DNA of 64,000 nucleotides from Microbacterium sp. CGR2 (GCF_003626735.1 NZ_RBHX01000001.1:1426001-1490000); one strand, 5' to 3'. Shown: positions 40,910 to 53,200, counted from the stretch's first letter. Numbers and translations: made by a program. Notes: generated from the letters alone by a model not told the origin.

Positions 40910-42994
40910 ATGCCGCAGACTTCCCGTGACCCGTACGAAGGATGGGTCCCCGAGCCGGTCGACGGCCACTCCGATGAACCGTGGGGAGACGGCTGGGAAC
41001 CGGCGGAGCCGCCCGAGCCGTTGGATTGGGAACCGCAGGGCGCAGGCTTCGAACCCCCGCTCGACTGGGGTCCAGGGCCGACGACGCCCGTGTCGCCGCG
41101 GTCCGGGCCGACGGGGGTTGAGCCGTCGGGTTCGGTGGGGACGGTGCGGAGAGCCACGCCCAGCCGCTACCCGACTGCTCGCGACGCGCTGCACACGGTC
41201 TTCGGTTATGACGAGTTCCGCAGTGATCAGGCTGAGATCGTCGAGCAGGTGATCGCAGGTGGCGACGCCGTCGTGCTGATGCCGACGGGCGCCGGAAAGA
41301 GCATCACCTACCAGGTCCCGGCGCTCGTGCGCGAAGGGACAGGGCTGGTGATCAGTCCGCTCATCGCACTGATGCACGACCAGGTCGACGCCCTGCGCGC
41401 CAACGGCGTGAAAGCCGCGTACCTGAACTCGACGCAGTCGCCGCAGGAGCGAAGCAGCGTCGAGCGGTCCTACATCGCCGGCGAACTCGACCTGATCTAC
41501 GTCGCGCCGGAGCGGCTGTCCAGCCCGCAGACGACCTCGCTCCTGCAGCGCGGCACACTCAGCGTCATCGCGATCGACGAAGCGCACTGCGTGTCCCAAT
41601 GGGGTCATGACTTCCGTCCGGACTATCTGGCGCTCGGCGATCTGGGGGAGCGTTTCCCCGGAGTGCCGCGCATGGCGCTCACCGCCACCGCGACCCGCGC
41701 CACGCACCGGGAGCTCACCGAGCGCCTGCGTCTCGACGCGGCGAAGCACTTCGTGGCGAGCTTCGACCGGCCGAACATCCAGTACCGGATCGTGCCGAAG
41801 GTCGACCCCCGCAAGCAGCTGGTCGCCTTCATCAAGTCCCAGACACCGGCGACCGATTCCGGCGCGCAGCCCGCGGGCATCGTCTACGCGCTCAGCCGCA
41901 AGTCCGTCGAGCAGACGGCGACGTACCTCGCCGCCCAGGGGATCGACGCGCTGCCCTACCATGCGGGCCTGCCCGCAGAGGTGCGGGCGGCGAACCAATC
42001 GCGTTTCCTCCGGGACGACGGCGTGGTGATGGTTGCGACGATCGCTTTCGGCATGGGCATCGACAAGCCAGACGTCCGTTTCGTCGCGCACATCGACCTG
42101 CCGAAGTCGGTGGAGGGGTACTACCAGGAGACCGGCCGCGCAGGTCGCGACGGCGAGCCCTCGGTTGCCTGGATGGCGTACGGACTCGGCGACGTGGTGC
42201 AGCAGCGCCGCATGATCGACCAGAGTCCTGGCGATCGCACGTTCAAGATGCGGTTGGGTCAGCATCTCGACGCGATGCTGGCGTTGTGCGAGACGGTGGA
42301 ATGTCGTCGCCAGAATCTGCTCGGCTACTTCGGGCAGGAGTCACAGCCCTGCGGCAACTGCGACACGTGCCTCGACGACATCGAGACCTTCGACGGACTC
42401 GTGCCGGCGCAGAAGCTGCTGTCGACGATCGTGCGATTGAAGCGCGAACGCAATCAGTCGTTCGGTGCCGGGCATCTCGTCGACATCCTCCGTGGCGCCT
42501 CGACCGAGCGCATCCGGCAGCAGGGGCACGACAAGCTCGCCACCTACGGGATCGGCGCCGATCTCTCCGATCAGGACTGGCGCAGTGTCGTGCGGCAGCT
42601 TCTGGCCCGCGGCATCCTGGTCGCTCAGGGCGACTACGGCACCCTCGCTCCCGGCGAACTGGCAGCGGGAGTGCTGCGTGGCGAGACAGCCGTGCCGCTG
42701 CGAAAAGACACGATCGGCCGCCCCACATCATCGCCGCGCGCACGCAAGGCCAGTGCCGCGGACGCGTTGGACGCCGGCGACCGGGGTGTGTTCGAGGCGT
42801 TGCGTGCATGGCGTGCCGAAACCGCTCGCGAGCAGGGCGTCCCGGCCTACATCGTGTTCGGCGACGCGACACTTCGAGCGCTCGCCGAGCATCGTCCGGC
42901 ATCGCTCGGCGACCTCGACGGCATCACAGGCATCGGAGCGAAGAAGCGCGAGGCGTACGGCGAGGGCGTCCTCGCCGTGATCGCCGCGGCCTGA
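40910..42994 (+). CDS. recQ: ATP-dependent DNA helicase RecQ
   Basis: The 694-residue protein has a Pro/Glu/Trp-rich N-terminal extension of about 80 residues, then the RecQ helicase core. Motif 0 is FGYDEFRSDQAEIVEQ, motif I PTGAGKS, motif II DEAH in IAIDEAHCVSQWGHDFRPDY (split here by context), and motif VI QETGRAGRDG. The RQC zinc cluster has Cys in CETVECRRQ and CGNCDTC, and a C-terminal HRDC domain contains ALAEHRPASLGDLDGITGIGAKK. RecQ unwinds 3'-tailed and branched DNA in repair. The start is set by the -10 hexamer spacing. It ends at a palindromic repeat cluster. Confidence 0.94.
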   Translation: MPQTSRDPYEGWVPEPVDGHSDEPWGDGWEPAEPPEPLDWEPQGAGFEPPLDWGPGPTTPVSPRSGPTGVEPSGSVGTVRRATPSRYPTARDALHTVFGYDEFRSDQAEIVEQVIAGGDAVVLMPTGAGKSITYQVPALVREGTGLVISPLIALMHDQVDALRANGVKAAYLNSTQSPQERSSVERSYIAGELDLIYVAPERLSSPQTTSLLQRGTLSVIAIDEAHCVSQWGHDFRPDYLALGDLGERFPGVPRMALTATATRATHRELTERLRLDAAKHFVASFDRPNIQYRIVPKVDPRKQLVAFIKSQTPATDSGAQPAGIVYALSRKSVEQTATYLAAQGIDALPYHAGLPAEVRAANQSRFLRDDGVVMVATIAFGMGIDKPDVRFVAHIDLPKSVEGYYQETGRAGRDGEPSVAWMAYGLGDVVQQRRMIDQSPGDRTFKMRLGQHLDAMLALCETVECRRQNLLGYFGQESQPCGNCDTCLDDIETFDGLVPAQKLLSTIVRLKRERNQSFGAGHLVDILRGASTERIRQQGHDKLATYGIGADLSDQDWRSVVRQLLARGILVAQGDYGTLAPGELAAGVLRGETAVPLRKDTIGRPTSSPRARKASAADALDAGDRGVFEALRAWRAETAREQGVPAYIVFGDATLRALAEHRPASLGDLDGITGIGAKKREAYGEGVLAVIAAA

Positions 42995-43018
42995 GCTCGC
43001 CGCGGGTGTGTCCGCGGG

Positions 43019-43201
43019 CTCCGGTCGCACTTCGGCCGGGCTGGCTGGTGTCCCCGGTTCCGGTCGCACTTTCGGCCGGGCTGGCGGCCGGGAAGCGGCA
43101 AGAACTGCGACCGGACGGTGCGCGCGCGGCCTGGCCCCGGTTCCGGTCGCACTTTCGGCCGGGCTGGTGGCCGGGAGGCGGCAAGAACTGCGACCGGACG
43201 G
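43019..43201. repeat. Tandem REP-like palindromic repeats, two full units and one partial
   Basis: Two 67-bp units (43052-43118 and 43135-43201) differ at only two positions, and a partial unit lies at 43019-43048. Each full unit is bounded by TCCGGTCGCA and TGCGACCGGA, a perfect 10-bp inverted repeat (43059-43068 with 43106-43115; 43142-43151 with 43189-43198). The interior, with GGCCGGGCTGG and GGCCGGGA, can pair too. The cluster fills the 352-base gap between recQ and the acyl-CoA oxidase gene. No gene is present there and no transposase is nearby. Confidence 0.8.
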
Positions 43202-43346
43202 GTGGCGGAAGTCCCTCCTGTCGGCTGCCGACAATCGACGCGGGGCATGCCCCGGGAACGGGTTAGAGGATGGGTACAGCGGAGTTCCCGCTGCTTTGTC
43301 GTAGACCTACCATGGGGGCATCTCTACTTCCTCTGGAGGAATGCTC

Positions 43347-45431
43347 ATGGTCGACGCTGCCGTCCGTCCCTCGACGCCGCCCCGCACACCGCACGATGCC
43401 GCATCCGTCCCGCCGATCGATGTCGCCCGTCTCAACGACGCGCTGATGGGAACCTGGGGCGATGTCCGTCGACAGGCGCGCGAGATGATCAAGGATTCGG
43501 CCTTCTGGCGCAAGGATGAACTCGGCAAGGACGAGCATCGCGAGCGGGTGCTCAGCCAACTGCACCTGCTGGTCGACAACAAGGCCGTGCACCGCGCGTT
43601 CCCGACATCGTTCGGCGGCGAGGACAACAACGGCGCCAACATCGCCGGCTTCGAGGAGCTCGTGGTCGCCGACCCGAGCCTGCAGATCAAGTCGGGAGTG
43701 CAGTGGGGACTGTTCGGTTCGGCCATCCTGCAGCTCGGTACCGCCGAACACCACGAGAAGTGGCTTCCCGGTGTGATGGATCTCTCGATCCCCGGCGCAT
43801 TCGCGATGACGGAGATCGGCCATGGCTCGGACGTCGCCGCCGTCGGCACCACCGCCACGTACGACCCGGACGCCGAGGAATTCGTCATCCACACCCCGTT
43901 CCGCGCGGCAACCAAGGAGTACCTCGGAAATGCGGCCCTGCATGGCGTCGCCGCGACGGTCTTCGCCCAGCTGATCACGAACGGCGTCAACCACGGCGTG
44001 CACTGCTTCTACGTGCCGCTGCGCGATGAGAACGGCGCTGACCTTCCGGGGATCGGCCGCGAAGACGACGGGCTCAAGGGCGGACTGAACGGAATCGACA
44101 ACGGTCGCCTCTCCTTCGACCACGTGCGAGTCCCGCGAACCAACCTGCTCAACCGGTACGGCGACGTCGCGGTCGACGGCACATACTCCAGCGCCATCGA
44201 CAGCCCCGGTCGCCGTTTCTTCACGATGCTCGGCACCCTCGTGCAGGGCCGCGTGTCGCTGGACGGCGCCGCCTCCTGGGCATCCGCTCTCGGTCTGCAC
44301 ATCGCGATCACCTACGCGACCCAGCGTCGGCAGTTCGACGGTGCGGACGGACAAGAGGTCGTCCTCCTCGACTACGGCAAGCATCAGCGCCGTCTGCTCC
44401 CGCGACTCGCGACCACCTACGCGCAGATCTTCGCGCACGACGAGTTCCTGCGGAAATTCGACGGCGTCTTCTCCGGTCGCATCGACACGCCGGACGACCG
44501 GGAAGACCTCGAGACCCTCGCCGCAGCGCTCAAGCCGCTGTCGACCTGGCACGCGCTCGACACGCTTCAGGAGGCTCGTGAGGCCTGTGGCGGGGCGGGC
44601 TTCATGTTCGAGAACCGTCTGGTCGGCCTCCGCCAGGACCTCGACATCTACGTGACCTTCGAGGGTGACAACAACGTTCTGCTGCAGCTGGTCGGCAAGC
44701 GGCTGCTGACCGACTATGCCCGGCAGTTCAAGGGTAAGGATGCGGCGGCACTGGCGAAGTTCGCCGTCGGGATGACGGCCGGCAAGGTCTTCCACGGTGC
44801 GGGTCTTCGTCAGCTGGGTCAGGCGGTCGCCGACTTCGGTCAGGTCTCGCGCTCGGTGGAGAACGGTCTGCGGGAAGAGCAGCAGCACGACCTGCTCGCC
44901 GGCCGCGTGCAGCAGATGGTGGCGGACATCGCCGGCCGGCTGCGCCCGGGCGCGAAGGACAAGGCGCTCGGCGCGCGACTGTTCAACGAGAACCAGGCCG
45001 AGCTGATCGAAGCCGCCCGGGCGCACGGAGAGCTTCTGCAGTGGGAGGCGTTCACCGACGCGGTGCGGGCGATGGAGGACCCCGCCACCAAGAAGGTCCT
45101 CACCTGGATGCGCGACCTCTTCGGCCTGCAGCTGATCGAGAAGCACCTGGCGTGGCACCTGATCCACGGACGGCTGTCGACGCAGCGGGCCGCGGCCGTG
45201 TCGAGCTACATCGACCGGTTGTGCGCTCGACTGCGCCCGCACGCCCTCGACCTCGTCGAAGCGTTCGGCTATGAGCCGGAGCACGTTCGCGCGCCGATCG
45301 CGAGCGGTGTCGAGAAGGAGCGTCAGGACGAGGCGCGCGCGTACTACGCCGACCTCGCCGCCTCGGGCAACGCCCCGGTGCGCGAGAAGAAGGTCAAGCC
45401 TCAGCCGCTGGAGGACCTGCAGAAGCACTGA
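43347..45431 (+). CDS. Acyl-CoA oxidase/dehydrogenase family protein, long form
   Basis: The 694-residue protein is much longer than ordinary acyl-CoA dehydrogenases (about 380) and has the acyl-CoA oxidase layout. An N-terminal helical domain is followed by the FAD/substrate motif [20 protein letters not shown] and [34 protein letters not shown] contains the catalytic Glu. A C-terminal helical domain of about 250 residues completes it. It should oxidise acyl-CoA to enoyl-CoA, with oxygen as acceptor if a true oxidase. ATG 43347 is chosen because GGAGGA lies 6 nt upstream; ATG 43341 would touch that site. A zinc alcohol dehydrogenase gene follows after 64 bases. Confidence 0.87.
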   Translation: MVDAAVRPSTPPRTPHDAASVPPIDVARLNDALMGTWGDVRRQAREMIKDSAFWRKDELGKDEHRERVLSQLHLLVDNKAVHRAFPTSFGGEDNNGANIAGFEELVVADPSLQIKSGVQWGLFGSAILQLGTAEHHEKWLPGVMDLSIPGAFAMTEIGHGSDVAAVGTTATYDPDAEEFVIHTPFRAATKEYLGNAALHGVAATVFAQLITNGVNHGVHCFYVPLRDENGADLPGIGREDDGLKGGLNGIDNGRLSFDHVRVPRTNLLNRYGDVAVDGTYSSAIDSPGRRFFTMLGTLVQGRVSLDGAASWASALGLHIAITYATQRRQFDGADGQEVVLLDYGKHQRRLLPRLATTYAQIFAHDEFLRKFDGVFSGRIDTPDDREDLETLAAALKPLSTWHALDTLQEAREACGGAGFMFENRLVGLRQDLDIYVTFEGDNNVLLQLVGKRLLTDYARQFKGKDAAALAKFAVGMTAGKVFHGAGLRQLGQAVADFGQVSRSVENGLREEQQHDLLAGRVQQMVADIAGRLRPGAKDKALGARLFNENQAELIEAARAHGELLQWEAFTDAVRAMEDPATKKVLTWMRDLFGLQLIEKHLAWHLIHGRLSTQRAAAVSSYIDRLCARLRPHALDLVEAFGYEPEHVRAPIASGVEKERQDEARAYYADLAASGNAPVREKKVKPQPLEDLQKH

Positions 45432-45495
45432 CCGCCGATTCGAACGGCGCGGGTGGGCTAGTCTCGCATCGCCCGTCCACGGAAAGAGGAGCCGA

Positions 45496-46542
45496 ATGAT
45501 CCGCGTCAACGCCTACGCAGCCCCGAGCGAAGCCGCTCCGCTGGAGAAGACCGTCATCGAGCGTCGTGAGCTCGGTCCGCTCGACGTGCTCATCGACATC
45601 GCCTTCGCAGGCATCTGCCACTCAGACATCCACACCGTCAGCGGAGACTGGGGCCCGCAGCCCTACCCGCTGGCGCCCGGTCACGAGATCACCGGCACCG
45701 TCGCAGCTGTCGGCGCCGAGGTCACGCGGCACGCCGTCGGCGATCGCGTCGGCGTCGGATGCCTGGTGAACTCGTGCGGCGAATGCCGGAACTGTCTGCG
45801 CGGCGACGAGATGTTCTGCACCGAAGGAGCCGTCTTCACCTACGGCGCGACCGACCGCGACGGCACCGTCACCCAGGGCGGCTATTCCGAGCAGGTCGTG
45901 GTGACCGAAGCGTTCGTCCTCTCCATACCGGACGCGCTGCCGCTGGACGCCGCCGCTCCACTGCTGTGCGCCGGCATCACCACATACTCGCCCCTGCGGC
46001 ACTGGAACGTGGGGCCGGGCACCCGGCTCGCGGTCGTGGGACTCGGTGGGCTCGGTCACATGGGCGTGCAGATCGCCCATGCGCTCGGCGCAGAGGTCAC
46101 CGTGCTGTCGCAGACGCTCAGCAAGAAGGATGACGGCCTCCGGCTCGGCGCCGACGACTATCGGGCGACCAGCGACCGCGCGACGTTCCGGGAGCTGCGG
46201 AACTCGTTCGACGTGATCCTGAACACGGTGAGCGCAGTGATCGACATGCGCTCCTACCTCGGGCTGCTCGACGTGGGCGGCACCATGGTCTGCGTCGGAG
46301 CGCCGGCAGAGCCGCTTCCCGTCCAGGTGATGTCGCTGATCGGCGGTCGTCGTTCGCTCGCGGGGTCGAACATCGGCGGCATCGCCGAGACCCAGGAGAT
46401 GCTGAACTTCTGCGCGGAGCACGGCATCGTCGCAGAGATCGAGGTGATCCCGGCATCCGAGATCAACGCCGCGTATGACCGCGTGCTCGCCTCGGACGTC
46501 CGCTACCGCTTCGTCATCGACGCGGCGACCTTCGCCGACTGA
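45496..46542 (+). CDS. Zinc-dependent NAD(P) alcohol dehydrogenase
   Basis: The 348-residue medium-chain dehydrogenase has catalytic zinc ligands in GICHSDIHT and APGHEITG. The structural zinc cluster is [15 protein letters not shown]. The nucleotide-binding motif is [15 protein letters not shown] (about residue 180), and the cinnamyl-alcohol-dehydrogenase-type NTVSAVIDM segment follows. This YahK/AdhC-like group reduces a broad range of aldehydes with NADPH. ATG 45496 follows AAAGAGGAG. TAGTCT about 30 bases upstream may be its own -10, so it may be transcribed apart from the acyl-CoA oxidase gene. Confidence 0.92.
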   Translation: MIRVNAYAAPSEAAPLEKTVIERRELGPLDVLIDIAFAGICHSDIHTVSGDWGPQPYPLAPGHEITGTVAAVGAEVTRHAVGDRVGVGCLVNSCGECRNCLRGDEMFCTEGAVFTYGATDRDGTVTQGGYSEQVVVTEAFVLSIPDALPLDAAAPLLCAGITTYSPLRHWNVGPGTRLAVVGLGGLGHMGVQIAHALGAEVTVLSQTLSKKDDGLRLGADDYRATSDRATFRELRNSFDVILNTVSAVIDMRSYLGLLDVGGTMVCVGAPAEPLPVQVMSLIGGRRSLAGSNIGGIAETQEMLNFCAEHGIVAEIEVIPASEINAAYDRVLASDVRYRFVIDAATFAD

Positions 46543-46558
46543 CGTCGGCGGCCCCGGC

Positions 46559-46564
46559 TAGCGT
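46559..46564 (+). promoter_or_regulatory. -10 hexamer, leaderless promoter of tag
   Basis: TAGCGT is followed by six bases (GGCCCC) and ATG at 46571. No ribosome-binding site is present, so a leaderless transcript is likely. Confidence 0.45.
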
Positions 46565-46570
46565 GGCCCC

Positions 46571-47140
46571 ATGACCTCACTCCTCACCGGCCCTGACGGC
46601 CGAGCCCGCTGCGCCTGGGTGGGCGACGACGTCGAGTACCGCCGGTACCACGACGAGGAGTGGGGGTCGGCGCTGCACGGCGACCGGGCTCTGTTCGAGA
46701 AGATGGCGCTCGAGGGGTTCCAAGCGGGGCTCTCGTGGATCACGATCCTCCGCAAGCGACCGCGGTTCCGCGAGGTCTTCGCGGGGTTCGAACCCGAGTT
46801 CGTCGCTGAGTACGGAGACGACGATGTCGAGCGCCTGATGGCGGATGCGGGCATCATCCGCAACCGCGCGAAGATCGAGGCCACGATCGGAAACGCTCGG
46901 CTCGTGCGCGCGATGTCCGCCGGCGAGCTCGACGATCTGATGTGGTCCTTCGCCCCGCCGGCATCCGGCATCCGCCCCGCGACGATGGCCGACGTCCCGG
47001 CGGTCACGCCGGAATCCACGGCGCTGAGCAAAGAGCTGCGGCGGCGAGGTTTCCGTTTCGTGGGGCCGACCACCATGTACGCCCTCATGCAGTCGTCGGG
47101 GATGGTCGACGATCACCTCGACGGATGCTGGAGGGCGTGA
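46571..47140 (+). CDS. tag: DNA-3-methyladenine glycosylase I
   Basis: The 189-residue enzyme shows the Tag family throughout: the N-terminal zinc Cys in RARCAWVGDD, YHDEEWGSALHGDRALFEKMALEGFQAGLSW, and the C-terminal zinc ligands in MVDDHLDGCW. The His and Cys positions of the zinc snap are intact. It removes 3-methyladenine from alkylated DNA. It stands alone behind a leaderless promoter. About 136 bases separate it from the first giant surface protein gene and hold that gene's promoter element. Confidence 0.94.
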   Translation: MTSLLTGPDGRARCAWVGDDVEYRRYHDEEWGSALHGDRALFEKMALEGFQAGLSWITILRKRPRFREVFAGFEPEFVAEYGDDDVERLMADAGIIRNRAKIEATIGNARLVRAMSAGELDDLMWSFAPPASGIRPATMADVPAVTPESTALSKELRRRGFRFVGPTTMYALMQSSGMVDDHLDGCWRA

Positions 47141-47162
47141 GGCGGCGCTGAGAAGAGCAGGT

Positions 47163-47213
47163 GGGCAGAATTGCCCCACACCGGTTTTCGGAGACGCGGT
47201 TAGGATGAACGAG
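47163..47213 (+). promoter_or_regulatory. Conserved promoter/operator element of giant surface gene 1
   Basis: GGGCA-GAAT-TGCCC (47163-47176) is a 5-4-5 inverted repeat. Beginning 37 bases after its first base is TTAGGATGAACGAG (47200-47213), whose TAGGAT fits a -10 hexamer. The same two blocks with almost the same spacing occur upstream of the second giant gene, while the sequence between them is not conserved. GGGGGGAA before the ATG is the ribosome-binding site. Confidence 0.6.
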
Positions 47214-47276
47214 CGTCGTCGGGCCGCAGAGCCCGGCGCAAGAGTTGAAGAGTGCTGAACCTGGGGGGAACCGGGC

Positions 47277-50200
47277 ATGAAGGCGTTGTCGTGGATTCGC
47301 GCGCGTCCGAAGACGCTGGCGTCGGCGGCCGGCGTCACGGTGGGTGTCATCGCCCTCACGACGATGGCCCTCACATACGAGGGATTCCCGACCACGAAGG
47401 TCGACCTGAACGACGGTGGCGTCTGGATCACCAAGACCTCGAGTCTGCTGGTCGGGCACTTCAACCACGAGTCCACCGTCCTCGACGGGGGTCTGCGGAC
47501 TGTCAGCGAGGACTACGACATCCTCCAGGACACGACCAACGTGCTGGTGGTGGATCAGGCCGGCTCGACCGTGACCGCCATCGATCCCGCCCGCGTCTCG
47601 CTCGGTGACACGACGGCCATCCCGTCGTCGGCGAAGGTCGCTCTCGGCGCGAACACGGCGGCGATCCGCGATCAGAAGTCCGGCGACCTCTGGGTGGTCC
47701 CGGTGCAGGGTCTGGCAGGCTTCGAGATCGAAGCGGCCGAGCCCCTCGCCGAGCTGGGCGACGGCTCCGACGTCACCGTGGCCACCGACGGAACCGTCTT
47801 CGCCCTCTCCGGCGAGCGTGGCGAGGTCGTGACGGTTCCCGTCGACAAGGAGGGCGCCCCGCAGGATTCTTCGACGGCATCCGTCGGTGACATCGACGTG
47901 GCCGAACAGCCGACGATCACCGCGGTCGGCAGCACGCCGGTCGTGCTCGACGCGGCCGCAGGCGCCGTGATGACACCGGGCGGGTTCCGTACCGAGGTCG
48001 CGGGGGCGCAGGACGCCGTGCTGCAGCACGCTTCCGCGAAGACGGATGCCGTGGCTCTGGCGACCCCGACTGCCCTGGTGCGCGTTCCCCTCGACGGAGG
48101 AGAGCCGTCGGAGACGTCGGCCGGAGCTCCGGGGGCCGCGGCGGCACCGGTGTCGCTGCGCGGATGCACCTACGGCGCGTGGGCGGGGTCGGCCACCTTC
48201 ATCCGCGAGTGCCCCGGCGACAAGAACGATGTCGACGCGCCGATCGAGGGTGCGGAGAGTTCTCTGAGCCTGACGTTCCGCGTCAACCGAGACGTGATCA
48301 TCCTCAACGATGCGGTCGGCGGCGCAGCGTGGTTGGCCAACGAGAGCCTCCAGCGCGTCGACAACTGGAACGACCTGACCCCGCCCGAAGGCGAGACCGA
48401 GAACGAGGACGACTCGACCGAGGAGACCGTCGAGACCACCCTCCCCGAACGCAGCGAGCAGAACACGCCGCCGATCGCCGAAGACGACACGTACGGCGTG
48501 CGCCCCGGTGCGACCACGCTGCTGCCCGTGCTCGACAACGACAACGACCCGGACGGTGACGTGCTCGTCGCCACCCTCGCCGAGAAGCAGCCGTCGATCG
48601 GGACGGTGCAGGCGATCAACAACGGCGGTGCGCTGCAGATCGCCGTCGACGAGAAGGCCAGCGGGTCGTCGACCTTCAGCTACGAGGTCGACGACGGGCG
48701 GGGTGGGAAGGACACTGCGCAGGTCACCCTCACGGTGCGCGACTGGAACGAGAACGACGCGCCGAAATCGAAGCGCAAGACGTCGCTGGCGGTCGAGACC
48801 GGCGGCACGATCTCGTACAACATCCTTCCGGACTGGATCGACCCCGACGGCGACGACATCTACCTGAAAGAGATCATCCCCGCCGCCGGTGACGAGGTCG
48901 ATTTCAGCAAGGACGGGCAGATCACCTACAAGGCGACCGCCAGCCTGCAGGGGCGCAAGGACCTGCAGGTCACCGTCGCGGATGCTTCGGGAGAAACCGG
49001 CAGCGCGACCATCGCCCTCGATGTCCGACCGCAGGGTTCGACCAGTCCGAAGACGAACGCCGATCACGTGATCACCCGAGCGGGGGAGCAGGTCACCGTC
49101 GCCCCACTCGTGAACGACACCAGCACCGGTCGTGAGCCCCTGCGCCTGAGTCGCGTTCTCGAGACCGCCGGCGCGACGATCCACCCCGACACCCCCAACA
49201 AGACGTTCACGTTCAGCGCCGAGAAGACGGGCGTGTACTACGTGCAATATCAGGTGACCACCGGCCCGAAGAACGGGGAAGGCCTCGTACGGGTCGACGT
49301 GATGCCCGAGTCCGAGAGCGACCTGCCACCCGTCGCCGTGCGCGATGTCGCGCTGCTCCCCACGGGCGGCGACGTCCTGCTGGGCGTGCTCAACAACGAC
49401 ACCGATCCGGCGGGCGGGATCCTGGTGGTGCAGTCGGTGACGCTGGAGCCCGGCAGCGGCATCTCGGTATCGGTGCTCAACCACGAGACGCTGCGCATCA
49501 CCGATCAAGGCGCCCTCGACGAACCGGTGCGTCTGCAATACCGCATCTCGAACGGAGCGATGTCGGCCGACGGCGAGGTGGTGGTGATCCCGATTCCGGC
49601 ACCCACCGAGATCCTGCAACCGATCGCGAACCCGGACTCGGCGACCGTCCGCGTCGGGGATGTCGTGACCATCCCCGTCCTCGACAACGACACGCACCCG
49701 AGCGACGACGTCCTGCACGTCGAGCCCGAACTCATCGAGCCCTTCGTCGACCCGGAGGACGGCGAGGCGTTCGTGTCGCAGGATGCCGTGCGATTCCGGG
49801 CCGGACCCGAAGCGAAGACGGTGTACCTCACCTACGAGGCGTCCGACTCACGGCAGCAGAAGGCCGCCGGGTATGTCACGATCCAGATCCTGCCGGTCGA
49901 TGAAGAGACCAACGCGGCACCGCGTCCCCAGGACATCACCGCGCGAGCGCTGTCGGGCACCGAGGTGAACATCGCCGTCCCGCTCGACGGTCTCGACGCA
50001 GACGGCGACTCCGTCGAACTGATCGGAATCGACTCCAGCCCGACCAAGGGCCGCATCACCACCGTCGGCCCGAACTACTTCACGTACGAAGCGGCCCCGG
50101 AAGCCGCGGGCGTCGACGTCTTCAAGTACCGAGTGCGAGACCGTCTGGGCAAAGAGGGTGTCGCGACGATCCGCGTCGGCATCGCTCCTGCCGAAGAGAT

Positions 50201-53200
50201 CAATCAGCCGCCGTATGCGGTGAAGGATGCCGTCGTGGTGCGCCCCGGTCGCGAGATCGCCGTGCCCGTGATGGAGAACGACTCCGACCCCGAGGGTGAC
50301 AAGCTCGCGCTCGTCGAGGACGGACTCGAGTTGCCGGAGAACCTCGAGGGGCGCGTCTCGGGTGATCGCGTGCTGGTGACGGCACCGAACGAAGAGGTCG
50401 AGACCTCTCTGCAGTACACGGTGAGCGACGCACGAGGAGCGACGGCGACCGCGACCCTGCAGGTCACCGTCGACGATGACGTGCCGTTGCAGGCGCCGGT
50501 CGCCCGCGACGACCGCCTGCAGCCGGCCGATCTCGAGGACGGCAGCCTGTCGGCCGACCTGGAGATCCTGAAGAACGACGAAGATCCCGACGGCACCAAG
50601 GACAAGCTCGACGTAGAGGTCGGAGCGGGCGGCACCCTCCTCGAGAACGGCAAGGTGCGTGTCACCGTCACCGACGAGCTCCAACTCGTCCGCTATACGC
50701 TCACCGACCCGGACGGCCTCCAGGCGTCAGCCTTCGTCTTCGTGCCGTCTCGCGACGGACTGCGCCCGACACTGACCTCCACGAAGCCGCTGGAGGTCAT
50801 CAGCGGTGAGACGGAGACGCTCCCGCTGTCGGAGTACGTCACGGTCGCCGGCGGCGGTGATGTGACGATCACCGAGAAAGCCAAGGTGAGTGCCAACCAT
50901 GCCGACGGCGCCGACCTCCTGAAAGACGCGAGCACCCTCGAGTACACCTCCGCAGAGGGGTACTTCGGTCCGGATGCGCTCACCTTCGAGGTCACCGACG
51001 GCGACGGGCCCGATGACCCGGAGGGGCGCAAGGCGACTCTCAGCATCCCGATCAACGTGCTCCCGCCCGACAACCAGCCGCCGACGTTCGTACAGGGTCA
51101 GGTGAACGTCGCACCCGGGGAGGAGGCGACGCCGCTCGACCTCGCCGCTCTCACCGACGACCCGGACCCGGAGGACAAGGGCAAGCACGACTACTCGTTG
51201 GTCGGCGGTGAGGGCAGGGGGATCTCCGCCCGCATCGACGGCGACAGGCTCTTCGTGGAGGCGTCGTCGAATGCCGACAAGGGCGCGACGGCCACGCTCA
51301 CGATCCGGGTCTCCGATGGTGAGACCGAGCCCGTCGAGGGAACGGTCACCGCACTTGTCACTGCCTCCACCCGATCGATGCCGGCGGCGAACACCGACAC
51401 CGTCTCCGAGGCGGATGCCGGAGAGCCCATCACCGTGCCGGCGCTCGCGAACGACTTCAACCCGTTCCCGGACACGCCGCTGACCATCGTCTCGGCCGTG
51501 ACCGAGTCGGGCCGCGGCGAGGTGTCGTTCACGACCGACGAGGTCACCGTCACACCGGCGGAGGGTTTCGTCGGGACGCTGGTGGTCCGCTACCGGATCC
51601 AGGATGCGACGGAAGACGTCGATCGTGAGGTGAACGGTCAGATCGTCGTGACGGTGCAGGACGTTCCGGCGGCTCCCGGCGTGCCGATCGTCGCCAGCGT
51701 GCAGGACCGGACCGTGGTCGTGTCGTACTCGGCACCCTCGAACAACGGTGCCGAGATCACGAAGTACACCGTGACGTCGGTGGGCGGGAGCGGATACACC
51801 AAGGAGTGCCAGTCGACGACGTGCACGCTCGACGGGCTCACCAACAACGTCGAGTACACCTTCCAGGTGACGGCGACGAACCGGGTCGGCGACTCCGAGC
51901 CGTCGCGCGCGTCCGAGGTCGCGCGGCCGGATGCCCGTCCCGACACTCCGAACCCGCCCACCCTCGAATTCGGAGACAAGTCGTTGAAGGTCGCGTGGGC
52001 GACACCGTCGACGCCGGGCTCCCCGGTCGACAGGTACACGCTCGAGATCTCTCCCGCGCCGCCCTCCGGGATCACGCAGAAAGAGGTCACCGGCAACTCG
52101 CTCACCTGGGAGGGGCTCGAGAACGGCTCCGACTACCAGGTGCGTGTGCAGGCACACAACCGCGCGCCCGACCCGTCCAGCTGGAGCGGTTGGTCGTCGT
52201 CCATGATCCCGGCCGGGCCTCCGCTCGCCTCGGGAGCACCGTCGACGCAGGAACTCTCGCCCGTCGACGGTCAGGCGCAGATGCAGGTCTCCTGGTCGCC
52301 ACCGAACAACAACGGCGATTCCATCCGGAGCTATCAGCTGCAGGTGCTGCGCGGTGGTCAGCCGGTGAACACCATCACGCCGGGCCCCCAGGAGACGAGC
52401 CAGGCCGTCGTCGTCGAGACGTCGGAGACCGCGTACACCTACCGCATCCGTGCGCAGAACAAGGCCGGATGGGGTGAGTGGAGCGCACAGTCCGCACCGC
52501 GCCGAGGCGTGATCCCGCCCGGCGCGCCGACCAGCCTTCGGGTGACCCAAGAGGGCGACCGGTTCCTGGACATCGCGTTCAACGCGGGTTCCAGCGGAGG
52601 CGCCTCTTCGGGTGAGATCCGCTACGAGTACCGGCTGGGCGGTGGCCAGTGGCAGGGCGTGCCCGGCGACAAGCGGATCGGCGGCCTCGACAACGGCGGG
52701 AAATACACGGTCGAGGTGCGCGCCGTCGCGACCGTGAGCGGCTCGACCTACGCCGGCGCGCCGTCCAACAGAGCCACGGGCAGCCCGCACGGCACTCCGC
52801 ACGCACCGGGGACGAATGCCGAGTCTTTGTACACGCAGGTCCGTCTGCACTGGAACGCCAGCGGGTCGGCGAACGGGCGCGACATCGACCTCGTCCAGAT
52901 CAGCATCGACGGCGGCGGGTGGCAGGATGCCGCGCTCTACGGCACGATCGATGTCGGCAACGGGCACAACGAGACCCACAGCATCAAGGCACGGGCGCGG
53001 GACACGAGTGGCGCCTGGTCGCCGGAGAGCCCGGTCGCTCAGCACACCTCGCAGCCGCCGCCCACGCCTCGCGCCTGGGTCACCCGAGGCCAAGCCGTCA
53101 GCAACTCACAGTGCAACGACGGCACCTGCGCGAAGTTCGTCATCAACACGCAGCACTTCCCGGCCGGCAACTACGCGGTGTCCTGCAACAGCGACGCACC

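Noticed and set aside
43019..43201. CRISPR array
   Set aside because: Units are 67 bp, nearly identical throughout and internally palindromic, with no variable spacers and no cas genes nearby.
43263..45509. A 748-codon minus-strand frame opposite the acyl-CoA oxidase gene
   Set aside because: Shadow frame; the plus strand has the FAD motif, catalytic Glu region and a good ribosome-binding site.
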